NCBI GenBank assembly: GCA_947184155.2
Contig: CAMXCT020001756.1
Span: 1-64,000 of the forward strand
Source: Cladocopium goreaui
Taxonomy: Eukaryota > Sar > Dinophyceae > Suessiales > Symbiodiniaceae
Direction: 5' to 3'
DNA length: 64,000 nucleotides
Part shown: positions 10,212-18,942 of the stretch, piece after piece
Layout: every line of letters starts with the position of its first letter
Position numbering within the stretch: position 1 is the stretch's first letter
Notes under the pieces: model-generated
Database searches by the model: none
Told to the model about the DNA's origin: nothing
Seen by the model: the letters and a program-made list of their open reading frames with translations, nothing else
Made by a program: the position numbers and the translations under genes

Positions 10212-11222
10212 GTTTGTGCTCGTCCCTTTGTAAATTAAATTTCTTATTCAAACAAACGTAAAACTCAAAACGCCACGCAAATCGCTCGAAGGTCGGACAT
10301 GTATTTAATATTTCTTTTTGTCTTTGCTTATCTTAATTGAGTCGGGGGTGAAACCGCACAAACACAAGTCAAGTGTCTGGTAACTGTTTCAGGTCAACAA
10401 GTCATGTCGCCTGTCACCCCCCCACAAGATAAGGGAGGGAAAACGAAGTTTGGGAGGGGATAGAAAAATCGAACGGGTCAAGTGCAACCCACCCTCCACA
10501 CCCTAGCCAAAATTGCGCGGAACATAAAATCAAAATGTTCGCAACAGAGCAAAAGGTGAGAAGACTGACATCAATCTGATCTAAATAAAAAGTGAGAAGT
10601 AAAGATCATCCTTCAAACAACAGTGACAGATGTAAATGTCACAACATGATAATAAACAGAAGTTGTTTGGAAACTTCAGTTGGTTTCCAGCATTCAGCCA
10701 GGAGCATCTGCCGCCGCACAAGTGCGGAATGGAAAAGGCGTCCAACTACGGAAGTTTCAGCAGATTTCACCGCACTTCCACACATCTTAAAATAGCTTGA
10801 ACAATTTGAACATGTTTAACATCTTCAACTCTTCACAGGAGGATCAGCTATATTTGCTTGACTCTGAAAGCTGAGCTGAAAACACCGCCAGGCTCACCAA
10901 CACCGTCAGTTGGTTTTCAGTTCATCAGATTTTTCTTTTTTTTGTTACAGGCGGTACGTTCGCAAGCTCACTACTCCCAACAAACAAAGGCCACAACAAG
11001 TTGAAGCCAAACGTTTGTGCTCGTCCCTTTGTAAATTAAATTTCTTATTCAAACAAACGTAAAACTCAAAACGCCACGCAAATCGCTCGAAGGTCGGACA
11101 TGTATTTAATATTTCTTTTTGTCTTTGCTTATCTTAATTGAGTCGGGGGTGAAACCGCACAAACACAAGTCAAGTGTCTGGTAACTGTTTCAGGTCAACA
11201 AGTCATGTCGCCTGTCACCCCC
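10212..11222 (-). repeat. YR-4 B2-A2-B1 terminal repeats
   Basis: B2 (10212-10421) and B1 (11013-11222) are 210-bp direct repeats that appear identical. A2 (10458-11012) repeats A1 (18360-18942) with a handful of substitutions, a shorter T run and no copy of the 26-bp duplication in A1. The main local difference is at 10503-10521, where the minus strand reads TCCGCGCAATTTTGGCTAG in place of the exact spliced leader of A1. The A2/B1 junction is CCAAAC-GTTTGTG. Reading frames in this stretch are not conserved between copies, so I call no gene here. Confidence 0.93.
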
Positions 11223-11248
11223 GTTTTTTTTTCGACATGTAAAGAGCT

Positions 11249-14200
11249 TCACTTTCTTGTAACTTCCAAGAGCATTGTTTCAGGCAAGCATATATCGCCT
11301 GCAAGGTTTCCTCCCGAGATTGCCTGGCATTCTTTCAGTTTGGAGCGTGACGGCAGGTCAGCAATGTTTGACTCCGAAGCCACCCTTTCATACCATGAAG
11401 CGGAAGGAAATTCTGCTTCTACTAAGGACACTGCACGACAGATGTTGTACATGGACAGTGAAGGGCTGGATCCTTTGATCAAGCAAAAACGTGCAGCCTC
11501 GTTGTCAACGAAGTACAGTGCTGAAGAATTGGAAAGTTCATTGCGGTAAAAATACCTCACAAGCAAAACTGCAACCAACTCAATTTGACAAATTTTCTGC
11601 TGAAGTCCAATAGATGTCCAGTGCTCCATCAGGACTGGTGGGATGGTTCCCCAGTGAATTGCATTAATGCCAAGTTGAGGGATTATGACAACTGCACCCC
11701 AGGTTCCATTCCCATTCTCGTACGCACCGTCCGTGTAAATCACTGCCGGACGATCGCTGCTCAGGAAGCGAATTTCTCGTGGTCGCATTCGGTTAATGAT
11801 CCTGCATGTATCATTGCACAAGCGCGATATGAGCTCTGTATCTGATGAACCTGACTGCAAACTTGCAAACTGTCTGGCGGCAGGCTTCAAACAACGTCCA
11901 ACCACAAAGCCACCAGCATAATTCAGCAATCCATGCATAGTCGCCGCCTCGGGTGCAGACACAGTACCCTTGGCAGCGTATGATTCAAGCATCTCCAAAA
12001 TCCTCTGTATCCGACTTGGGCGGTTCGCCACTGTCACTTGTTTGTTCCAAAAGTTCTGCAAGTGGAATGCTACTCCCAACACCTGCATGGTGTCAGAAAA
12101 ATCAACACTCTTTTTACCAGTCGTAGCATGCTTCCACCCAAGCAAATCCAAAAGGTGCTGCACCACGTTCGTAGTTGTTGCCGCCAAAGGTTCAAACTCA
12201 ATAACAGGAAAATCATCATAAAATACAGTGGTAAGGAGGTGAAATTTTCGAACCATCAAAGTCCAGATACCGCGCGTGATCTTGTTGAATGCAAAAACGC
12301 TGGACGTGGCTCCAAAAGGCAGTGACTTCGATATAAAGAACTTCCATTCGCCAGATTCACTTCGCACTCCCAAAACGCTATGTCTAGCAGACTGAGGAGC
12401 AACACTGACCTGCTTGTACGCCTTGCTCAAGTCGATGCCCCTGCCCAGCAGCAAAGGCTTTCGGTCGTAGTCAGGGTGCCTTCGACCAGTGAGGTGGTCA
12501 CCTGAAGAAAGTTCGATGTCGATATGTGGATCTCCGCAGAAAACACCCAAAGCAAACGCAAGAAAGCAACTGATTACGTCGGTGTCGTGCAGGTCAAGGT
12601 GCGACGATGTTCCAAAGGCCGCATTCACTCCCGACGTTTTGTAGTTGTCAATCACTCTAGGTTTAAGGTCTTCACCTTGCAAAAGAAGGAACCGTTGGGA
12701 CATTGACCAGTCCGCACGCCCAAGCCTTTCTGTTATATCAGACTCCAAAAAGGGACCATCCAGAAAACCAGCAGATACCTCTTTCATAGTTTCTTCCATA
12801 AGCAGTTTTGCAAGCCCACGTTCTTCGTCAGTAAAGGCTTTGCCCATAAGGGCTTTTCGTCGCCACAAAGCACTGTGGTCCAACTGTTCGCTTGTCATTG
12901 TAGGTGGAGCCCATCGTTGTTTGTACAAAGCGCTTTCGTCTTCCCAGCCAGTCAGGGGAACTCCTTCGCGCATATAGCGCACAACCTCCATGTCTTCGAA
13001 CCCAACCTGGGTCAGCAGTTTTTCCCAAAGTTCAATGCGTTTTGCCTTGGTCACCTCCGCCACGTTCTTGTCCATTTTGACTTTCGCCAGTTTCTCCGCA
13101 AGAGCCAGTCGCTTTGCAATTTCAACACATTCTCCCAGCTTGCTGATGCGGAACAGGGCAACATCTGCCATCGAGTGTGTTGCCACAAAGAAAATAGCTT
13201 TCTTCAAATCATCTGGTACACCCTTGTGCGTAAATGCAGGGTGCTGCAATTCTAAAGAACGCTTGAGGTGATCATGATGGTTGAAATAAATGCCAACCTT
13301 GTAGCTTTCAGCTGACCTCTCGCTGTCGTCTCCCCCGTGTCCCAAGCGAGCCAAAATTTTGTGTGGCAGTTGAGGGAGTACCGTAGTGACAATAATTTGG
13401 GAAAATTCAGGGATCAATTGGTCATGACCTTTGGCTTGAATGGATTGGGCCATTAAAGATTGCAGTCGAAAAAATTTTGAGTTATACTCCAGTGCATTAG
13501 CAGCGACCATTGTACTTGCACATTCAGCATATCGATCACAGAACATTGAAGGATATTGAGCTTCCGCTGCAGTAGAAAAAATCCACTTATCAAATCCACT
13601 GACAATTGTCCATGGCTCATGGTTGTGGGACTTGTCGCACATAATCCCCAGTGGCTCAAACTGTCGGGTCGACACCAGCAACTTGGTTGACTTGGCACGG
13701 TTTCCTCCGTGCATGCAAAAATCAAATTCCACGGGGTGAAAACAAAAATACCACTCAGCAAATTCAGGGCACTTGTGTTCGCGTGCATATTGCTTGACCA
13801 GTGTTGCAAGTACTGTCCATAACCACGATCGTAAAGGATTTTCCAGTGTAATGAATGCTCCAACACGAAAAAGTGCATGCAACAAGCGCACAGCATGTCT
13901 ATAAACAGTATTTGCAGCGTCAACTCTCTGCTGGTTCAGAGTGCTCAAATTTGGCAGGCCAAGTGGATGCAACGCGTCACGGAGTGGCGCAGGTTGAGGT
14001 GCTCCTTGAGAGCGTAATGCATGTGCAACCGGCACTTCTCGTGCTCGGCTGCAAGTTCCACACATAAGCCCAAAATGGGCTCCTACCGGCTTCATCTGTT
14101 CGATCATGCCTTCAAGGAGTGAAATATTCTCATGCAATGACAAATCCAACTCAAAAATGTGCATCTTGTTTTTGAAACGATTTGCATGATAGTCAATCGG

Positions 14201-14329
14201 AAAAACTTGCCAGCCCATGCGTTGCATTGATGCAGAGAGCGCAGCTGAGCCCGCACAGATTTCCAAAAAGACTATTGGTTTGTCTGCATGAGGGTGAGAA
14301 ATTGTATTGTCTTGTTTCGGCTCACCAAG
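11249..14329 (-). CDS. YR-4 pol: methyltransferase-like domain, reverse transcriptase, RNase H
   Basis: The frame is open from the Gag UGA to a stop at 11249 (1026 codons), with no AUG before the first motif. Counting from the Leu codon TTG at 14266 (residue 1), motif I is EICAGSAAL (2-10), the motif IV-like MCGTCSRAR spans 68-76, ENP is 142-144, HGGNRAKST is 186-194 and CDKSHNHEPW is 210-219: a C5-methyltransferase-like module. A linker (PEFSQIIV, 286-293) precedes RT with RVID (537-540), D612 in IDLSKAY, SLPFGA, and FYDD (682-685). RNase H shows D846, E896, D921 and D970. It would copy element RNA into cDNA. The role of the methyltransferase module is unknown. Confidence 0.88.
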   Translation of the reverse strand, partial: LGEPKQDNTISHPHADKPIVFLEICAGSAALSASMQRMGWQVFPIDYHANRFKNKMHIFELDLSLHENISLLEGMIEQMKPVGAHFGLMCGTCSRAREVPVAHALRSQGAPQPAPLRDALHPLGLPNLSTLNQQRVDAANTVYRHAVRLLHALFRVGAFITLENPLRSWLWTVLATLVKQYAREHKCPEFAEWYFCFHPVEFDFCMHGGNRAKSTKLLVSTRQFEPLGIMCDKSHNHEPWTIVSGFDKWIFSTAAEAQYPSMFCDRYAECASTMVAANALEYNSKFFRLQSLMAQSIQAKGHDQLIPEFSQIIVTTVLPQLPHKILARLGHGGDDSERSAESYKVGIYFNHHDHLKRSLELQHPAFTHKGVPDDLKKAIFFVATHSMADVALFRISKLGECVEIAKRLALAEKLAKVKMDKNVAEVTKAKRIELWEKLLTQVGFEDMEVVRYMREGVPLTGWEDESALYKQRWAPPTMTSEQLDHSALWRRKALMGKAFTDEERGLAKLLMEETMKEVSAGFLDGPFLESDITERLGRADWSMSQRFLLLQGEDLKPRVIDNYKTSGVNAAFGTSSHLDLHDTDVISCFLAFALGVFCGDPHIDIELSSGDHLTGRRHPDYDRKPLLLGRGIDLSKAYKQVSVAPQSARHSVLGVRSESGEWKFFISKSLPFGATSSVFAFNKITRGIWTLMVRKFHLLTTVFYDDFPVIEFEPLAATTTNVVQHLLDLLGWKHATTGKKSVDFSDTMQVLGVAFHLQNFWNKQVTVANRPSRIQRILEMLESYAAKGTVSAPEAATMHGLLNYAGGFVVGRCLKPAARQFASLQSGSSDTELISRLCNDTCRIINRMRPREIRFLSSDRPAVIYTDGAYENGNGTWGAVVIIPQLGINAIHWGTIPPVLMEHWTSIGLQQKICQIELVAVLLVRYFYRNELSNSSALYFVDNEAARFCLIKGSSPSLSMYNICRAVSLVEAEFPSASWYERVASESNIADLPSRSKLKECQAISGGNLAGDICLPETMLLEVTRK

Positions 14330-14332
14330 TCA
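14330..14332 (-). other. In-frame UGA between Gag and pol (YR-4), candidate readthrough stop
   Basis: The codon context is AAG-CAC-UGA-CUU-GGU. Gag and pol share one frame and this is the only stop between them. UGA followed by CU resembles known leaky contexts (UGA-CUA). Confidence 0.65.
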
Positions 14333-15553
14333 GTGCTTACACTCAATGTAAGGTCGCTTCTCTGTGCAACCCTTGTAGTAACATTGGTGAAGCCCCAAAT
14401 GACAACGTGCTTTCTTCTGATGTTTGCAAATCCCTCTGTTGTAGAAAACACACAGCCATTGACCGTTCGGCAGCTTGCTGGCGCAGCCGTCTGGCATGTT
14501 GGTGAGCATCTCTTTGATAGTGGGCCCAGAGCTGGGACCTGACGCAGCACCTTTCGACTGAAATTTGTTCTTCCCTTTGCCTTTGCCGGATCCACTGCTC
14601 TGTTCCCCTCGACTGTATGGCTCGGAACGATGTCCTGAAGGCGCTTCAGCGCGCACTGATGGCAATGGAGTCATGAAGCAAAGAACTTCAGGAGACCTCA
14701 TGTAATTTTTCAATTGCTCATCCAAAGGTGGTTTCTCACCTATGCCAGAAATCAACTTGCCACGGGTTTGCTGTGAGATGTGCATCCACAGTTGCTTGTC
14801 AGCACTCAAGATCTGCTGTGTCGTGACATACTTGTGTCCAGCTGGAGGCGGCCGCAACAACGCAGCAAACATCTGTTGATTCCACTCTTCAATCAAATCA
14901 AAGGTCACCAAATTGGTCTGATGCATGGCCAAAGATCGGCGTGTAAATGCCGCACGTAGTCTAAGCTCGCCCGAAACATCACATTGCAAGTCCTGAGCCT
15001 TCTTGGTGACTTTGAGACCTCCAGCATGGTCAATGCTCAGCGCTGACTCTTTCTTTTCCTTGGTAATTTCTTCTTCTCGTGACATGCACTTCTCAGGTCC
15101 TACATAAAGCAAGCAACCATCCTCGATCATGTTTTGAAACTTGTCAACCAATCCATGACTTGGTTCGACTGACGCGTCGATGATCAGGCCTTTCAATTCC
15201 TTTTTCTGTTTGTCAATCCTAGCAAGTCTCTCTGCAAGTGGCATTTTCCTAGGCTGGTCAGCCTCAGTTCTTTCTGTTCTGCTACGTATGTCAGAGAGCA
15301 CCATGGCATGCGCTTCAAACCACAGCCTACGAAGTGGAATCATTTCAGCTGGGGCAACCTCGACCAAAATCAAATCTTGGACTGCTTTCTTGAACTTCTC
15401 TTCAGTGTTTGAAGTTGGCGTTGCATCACTTGAAAAAGCAAGGCTCCCAAACGTGTCCAACCCAGCTCCCTTGAGCTTCTCTAGCAGGTCCTCTTGCATC
15501 CCTACTTCCAGCGCACGTGAGCTGAAAGCATGTTTCGAATCAAGTCCGGACAT
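14330..15553 (-). CDS. YR-4 Gag-like protein
   Basis: This 407-residue protein starts MSGLDSKHAF, matching the DSxAxF start signature of the other Gag proteins. It contains the shared central block (LYVGPEKCMSREEE) and a Gly/Ser/Lys-rich linker. The C-terminal cysteine-histidine cluster has C368-x7-C376-x7-C384-x4-H389 followed by C391-x4-C396 and C405-x-H407. Nucleic-acid binding and particle formation are inferred from position and the zinc motifs. The gene sits 600 bp downstream of the recombinase and directly upstream of pol in the same frame. No decay is visible. Confidence 0.85.
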   Translation of the reverse strand: MSGLDSKHAFSSRALEVGMQEDLLEKLKGAGLDTFGSLAFSSDATPTSNTEEKFKKAVQDLILVEVAPAEMIPLRRLWFEAHAMVLSDIRSRTERTEADQPRKMPLAERLARIDKQKKELKGLIIDASVEPSHGLVDKFQNMIEDGCLLYVGPEKCMSREEEITKEKKESALSIDHAGGLKVTKKAQDLQCDVSGELRLRAAFTRRSLAMHQTNLVTFDLIEEWNQQMFAALLRPPPAGHKYVTTQQILSADKQLWMHISQQTRGKLISGIGEKPPLDEQLKNYMRSPEVLCFMTPLPSVRAEAPSGHRSEPYSRGEQSSGSGKGKGKNKFQSKGAASGPSSGPTIKEMLTNMPDGCASKLPNGQWLCVFYNRGICKHQKKARCHLGLHQCYYKGCTEKRPYIECKH

Positions 15554-16154
15554 GGCTGCACTTTCGACCAGCCGTCGCTGAGTGATACAGTTTTATTGTT
15601 ATCTTGCAAAAGATTGTCAAGTCAAGAGCGAAACGTCCACTAAAGTGAGTTATTGATTTGAAAATCAACGCATGAAAAACAGTGTTCAACAAGATCGAAA
15701 TTGAAACGCAATGTTTCTTCATAAGTTGAACCACAGTCGTGAACCTTCAAACATGTGTCATTGATGCAATGAAATTCACACTGCAAGAAAACATACATTC
15801 ATGAAGCTGCTCACTGTTTTTCAAAGGCTCCGACAGTTGTGCATCGGATCATTGGTGCGCAAGTCATGCGCTGACTCTGAGCAATTCACGCATCAGGTCG
15901 ATGAAATTCAATTTCATGTTGTGCAAGTCACCACAAAGGAATTCAATTCACTCATTCCCTGTGTTGTCAGCTAAATTCATGCTGCAACAAATTGAAGTCA
16001 AGTCAAGCTGGGTAATGCAACAGCGAGATTCAAAAATCATACCAGCCAATGCATTGCCAGTAAGCAAGATTCGACATGTTTGCTGAACAGATTCCCGCCT
16101 TGTTTGTCTCTCGCCCGCCCCAACTCACGCTTCTGTTGCACTAAGCACTCACTA
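15554..16154 (-). other. YR-4 spacer between recombinase and Gag genes
   Basis: No supported ORF lies in these 600 bp. It is A/T-richer than the flanking genes and has no match to the terminal repeats. It may carry the splice acceptor or internal start for Gag mRNA; nothing specific can be identified. Confidence 0.4.
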
Positions 16155-18389
16155 TCAAGAATGCTGTGCACACTGAGCACAAAATGGAAATTCACATGCC
16201 ATTTCAAAATCAAAAGAAGGCTTCTTGTAGTTCGCAGAAACTTTTCGTGAACATGCCAAATTTTCACAGTCCACTGCTACATGCAAAACTCCTGACAAAA
16301 CATGCTGCAAACATGACTTGAAAATTTCTTCAGTCAACGGTCCATTGTGCACAGGTTTCTTTGCTTGAGGCACTGGCAGAGTTTCGCTTGCACCCAGCTC
16401 AATGGGGTCAACTGACTCGTCAGAATAGTTCTCAATATCGACATGTTCTGCATCTTGCAAAGTCTGTGCAGCAATCCGAGCAGCCCGAGTTGCATCAGGG
16501 TCAAAGTAACCCTTTCGAATGGAGTCCAGAATGCGCCACAACTTGGTTTGAATCTCGGCAAGCGCATCCCTCGAGTATATCAATGGCATTGCTAACCTGG
16601 AGTCAAAATGGTGCCCCATGATACGCCTCTCATCAATTGACATGGCTCCAGATGTTGCCGCCCAAGACAGTGCAGTAGCCTTCAAGGTGTGTGTGCTGTA
16701 TGAAGCCGCCTGAGCCTCACTCATACCAGAGTTGCACAGCAGCTCACGTAGAAAGTATACACCTTCACCAGATGTCATTGGACGATTCAACCATTGTGAT
16801 GTTTCTTCATTCCAGGCCGGCATCAAAAATTTGAAATGATCCATCTTTTGTCGCTTCCGGGCACGAATCCATGTCCATGCCCAAGAGTCCTTTTCGTAAA
16901 GCCCATTGCCCAGGGCCAGCATAGGAAGGGCAACATTCCTAGCTTCCTTGCCAGCCGTATGCGCTGTCTTGAATTTCATGCTTGACGTCTCCAGCAGTGA
17001 TATGTGACCACTCATGTCCAAATGCACGGTCTCCGCACGAGCTGCGTCAGCAAATCTTGCAGATGCCAGCAAACAAAAAATCATGAATCCTCCAATGCAT
17101 GCCTCCACATCGTTGCACTCACAGACATGTTTCTCCAAAGCGTACAACGCATCAGCAGTAAGTGGTGGAGCTTGCTTCAACTCCCTTTTGCCTGAAAGCA
17201 TAGTCCTGCTAACTCCGTTCACTCTGCCAGAAAAAATTTGAGCAACCTCCACCCTCGCAAAGCCAATGTGATGTTCGAAAAATCCAATTGCTTTGATAAA
17301 TGACTGCAGAGATGTTGCAGAGGCTCCGGACAGTTGCAAGTGCTTGGCATAGTCGTACACCACAGTCTCTGAAATGTTCATGGGATAGCAACGTCCCCCA
17401 TCAACTGCCCATCGTGCAAAACGGTGATAGTCTGCAACCCTTTTAGATACTGTGCCAGGCGCCTTGCCAGCAACAGCATCAATAAAGGAAGTTGAAATTT
17501 TCGACTCTGGTACCAGCTTTCCTGAAAAATCCAGAAGTGCTCTGCCCAGTCTTGAATCCAAAGGTTGAAAAAGAACTATCTCTTTGAGTTGCCGCATTGC
17601 ACAATCAACCAGCTGATCATCTGTTTTGGCAAATGCCGTTGCCAACAGTCTTTTGCGTTTGAAATCTGAGACTCCTTGCACCGGTTCCTCATGCGAGCTC
17701 ACTGCACTATGCACAACGCCCTGAACAGATTCAAACCGCCCATACATAGGCAGCTGTGGTTGCCTCCAAATGCTGTCCAGTGAAAATACATTGTCAAAAT
17801 CCATTCTATTCAAAAAAGAACTTGGCAGTGAAGAAGACCCAGCCACATGTTGAATCACAAGGTTGTCAATGGTTCGACTGACATCCATGTCAACTGTTTC
17901 AGCCAAGTTCCTATCAGCCCGTGCCTTGGCTGTGGGCACCATGAAGCGTCCAGTCTGGTTTTCAACGTCATCTGGTCTGACCAAACTTGCAGCGAGTGAA
18001 TATTCTTCCTCAATTTGCTGCTCTGCAAATTCCTTTTCCTCGTATCCAAACAAAGGACTGAAATGTGAATCTTGTCCAAAATCATGATCATTCAAAGCAT
18101 CTGGAAGTTGTACGTGTTCCCAGTCCATGTCGCTCTGGCCTCCATTGTCCCCTTGCGAAACAGGCCACTGCGCAGCACCAGCTGCATCTGGTAAATCGCC
18201 CAAACTGTGTGAATCACGCACAAGTACCATGAAAACAAAACACTTGCAAATCCAGGCAGTGTTCAAATGAAAACTGAAAGTTCTGTCAGAGAATGCACGT
18301 CCCGTAAAATCAAGATCTTCCAAAATTCTGTCAGGCATCCATGGCGATATGGAAAAATCGGATAGAAAAATCGAACGGGTCAAGTGCAT
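16155..18389 (-). CDS. YR-4 tyrosine recombinase
   Basis: The open frame extends back to 18464, but its first codons are the spliced leader itself. The first ATG after the leader is at 18389; MPDRIL (18338) and MDWEHVQLP are other options. Counting from the upstream ATG at 18464, box I Arg is R470 (SARFADA), box II is H592-T-L-K595, then G617-H618-H619, and the nucleophile is Y630 in IYSRD. All recombinases here have HxxK where the family usually has HxxR. An N-terminal SAM-like DNA-binding region (KRVADYHRFARWAV) precedes the catalytic domain. The tail ends VLHVAVDC..ACSRK...CEFPFCAQC, a possible zinc site. It would integrate the circular cDNA. Confidence 0.85.
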   Translation of the reverse strand: MHLTRSIFLSDFSISPWMPDRILEDLDFTGRAFSDRTFSFHLNTAWICKCFVFMVLVRDSHSLGDLPDAAGAAQWPVSQGDNGGQSDMDWEHVQLPDALNDHDFGQDSHFSPLFGYEEKEFAEQQIEEEYSLAASLVRPDDVENQTGRFMVPTAKARADRNLAETVDMDVSRTIDNLVIQHVAGSSSLPSSFLNRMDFDNVFSLDSIWRQPQLPMYGRFESVQGVVHSAVSSHEEPVQGVSDFKRKRLLATAFAKTDDQLVDCAMRQLKEIVLFQPLDSRLGRALLDFSGKLVPESKISTSFIDAVAGKAPGTVSKRVADYHRFARWAVDGGRCYPMNISETVVYDYAKHLQLSGASATSLQSFIKAIGFFEHHIGFARVEVAQIFSGRVNGVSRTMLSGKRELKQAPPLTADALYALEKHVCECNDVEACIGGFMIFCLLASARFADAARAETVHLDMSGHISLLETSSMKFKTAHTAGKEARNVALPMLALGNGLYEKDSWAWTWIRARKRQKMDHFKFLMPAWNEETSQWLNRPMTSGEGVYFLRELLCNSGMSEAQAASYSTHTLKATALSWAATSGAMSIDERRIMGHHFDSRLAMPLIYSRDALAEIQTKLWRILDSIRKGYFDPDATRAARIAAQTLQDAEHVDIENYSDESVDPIELGASETLPVPQAKKPVHNGPLTEEIFKSCLQHVLSGVLHVAVDCENLACSRKVSANYKKPSFDFEMACEFPFCAQCAQHS

Positions 18390-18942
18390 AGAAAAATCGA
18401 ACGGGTCAAGTGCAACCCACCCTCCACACCCTTGAGCCAAAATGGCTACGGAACATAAAATCAAAATGTTCGCAACAGAGCAAAAGGTGAGAAGACTGAC
18501 ATCAATCTGATCTAAATAAAAAGTGAGAAGTAAAGATCATCCTTCAAACAACAGTGACAGATGTAAATGTCACAACATGATAATAAACAGAAGTTGTTTG
18601 GAAACTTCAGTTGGTTTCCAGCATTCAGCCAGGAGCATCTGCCACCGCACAAGTGCGGAATGGAAAAGGCGTCCAACTACGGAAGTTTCAGCAGATTTCA
18701 CCGCGCTTCCACACATCTTAAAATAGCTTGAACAATTTGAACATGTTTAACATCTTCAACTCTTCACAGGAGGATCAGCTATATTTGCTTGACTCTGAAA
18801 GCTGAGCTGAAAACACCGCCAGGCTCACCAACACCGTCAGCTGGTTTTCAGTTCATCAGATTTTTCTTTTTTTGTTACAGGCGGTACGTTCGCAAGCTCA
18901 CTACTCCCAACAAACAAAGGCCACAACAAGTTGAAGCCAAAC
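18360..18942 (-). repeat. YR-4 A1 repeat (5' terminal repeat)
   Basis: This is the 5' end of the element on the minus strand, ending GCCAAAC at 18942, and it matches A2 (10458-11012) along its length. It carries the perfect spliced leader about 490 bp from the outer end. A 26-bp tandem duplication (18363-18388 and 18389-18414, TAGAAAAATCG...AGTGCA) is absent from A2. Confidence 0.93.
18431..18452 (-). promoter_or_regulatory. Exact dinoflagellate spliced leader sequence in YR-4 A1
   Basis: The minus strand reads TCCGTAGCC-ATTTTGG-CTCAAG, a 22/22 match to the consensus dinoflagellate spliced leader (first base T). It is followed by GGTGTGGAGGG. No splice donor or Sm-type site follows, so this is not an SL RNA gene but a leader copied into DNA from a trans-spliced mRNA. 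Confidence 0.93.

Larger units (their letters stand above)
10212..18942 (-). mobile_element. YR-4: intact full-length YR retrotransposon with split direct repeats
   Basis: This 8731-bp element is the youngest and most complete. Minus-strand order is A1 (18942-18360), recombinase, Gag, UGA, methyltransferase-RT-RNase H, B1 (11222-11013), A2 (11012-10458), a 36-bp spacer, and B2 (10421-10212). All three coding frames are open and all catalytic motifs I can check are present. It lies in the TA tract of the B2 repeat of YR-3, which explains why B2 is split. The A1 repeat holds an exact dinoflagellate spliced leader. DIRS-order families normally read gag-RT-RH-YR; here the recombinase comes first. 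It is a candidate active element. Confidence 0.93.

Noticed and set aside
11249-14266. Dam-type N6-adenine methyltransferase as in DIRS1.
   Set aside because: No DPPY/DPPW motif; instead Pro-Cys and ENP motifs are present.
18431-18452. A spliced-leader RNA gene.
   Set aside because: No GT splice donor or Sm-binding site follows the leader and it is embedded in a terminal repeat just before the recombinase ORF.
16155-18464. Bacterial phage integrase or integron, suggesting prokaryotic DNA.
   Set aside because: The recombinase lies between split direct repeats with Gag, RT and RNase H genes and a dinoflagellate spliced leader, so the context is a eukaryotic retrotransposon.
18390-18464. Recombinase start at 18464.
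   Set aside because: The first codons translate the spliced leader (SVAILAQ); a trans-spliced mRNA would have no AUG there.
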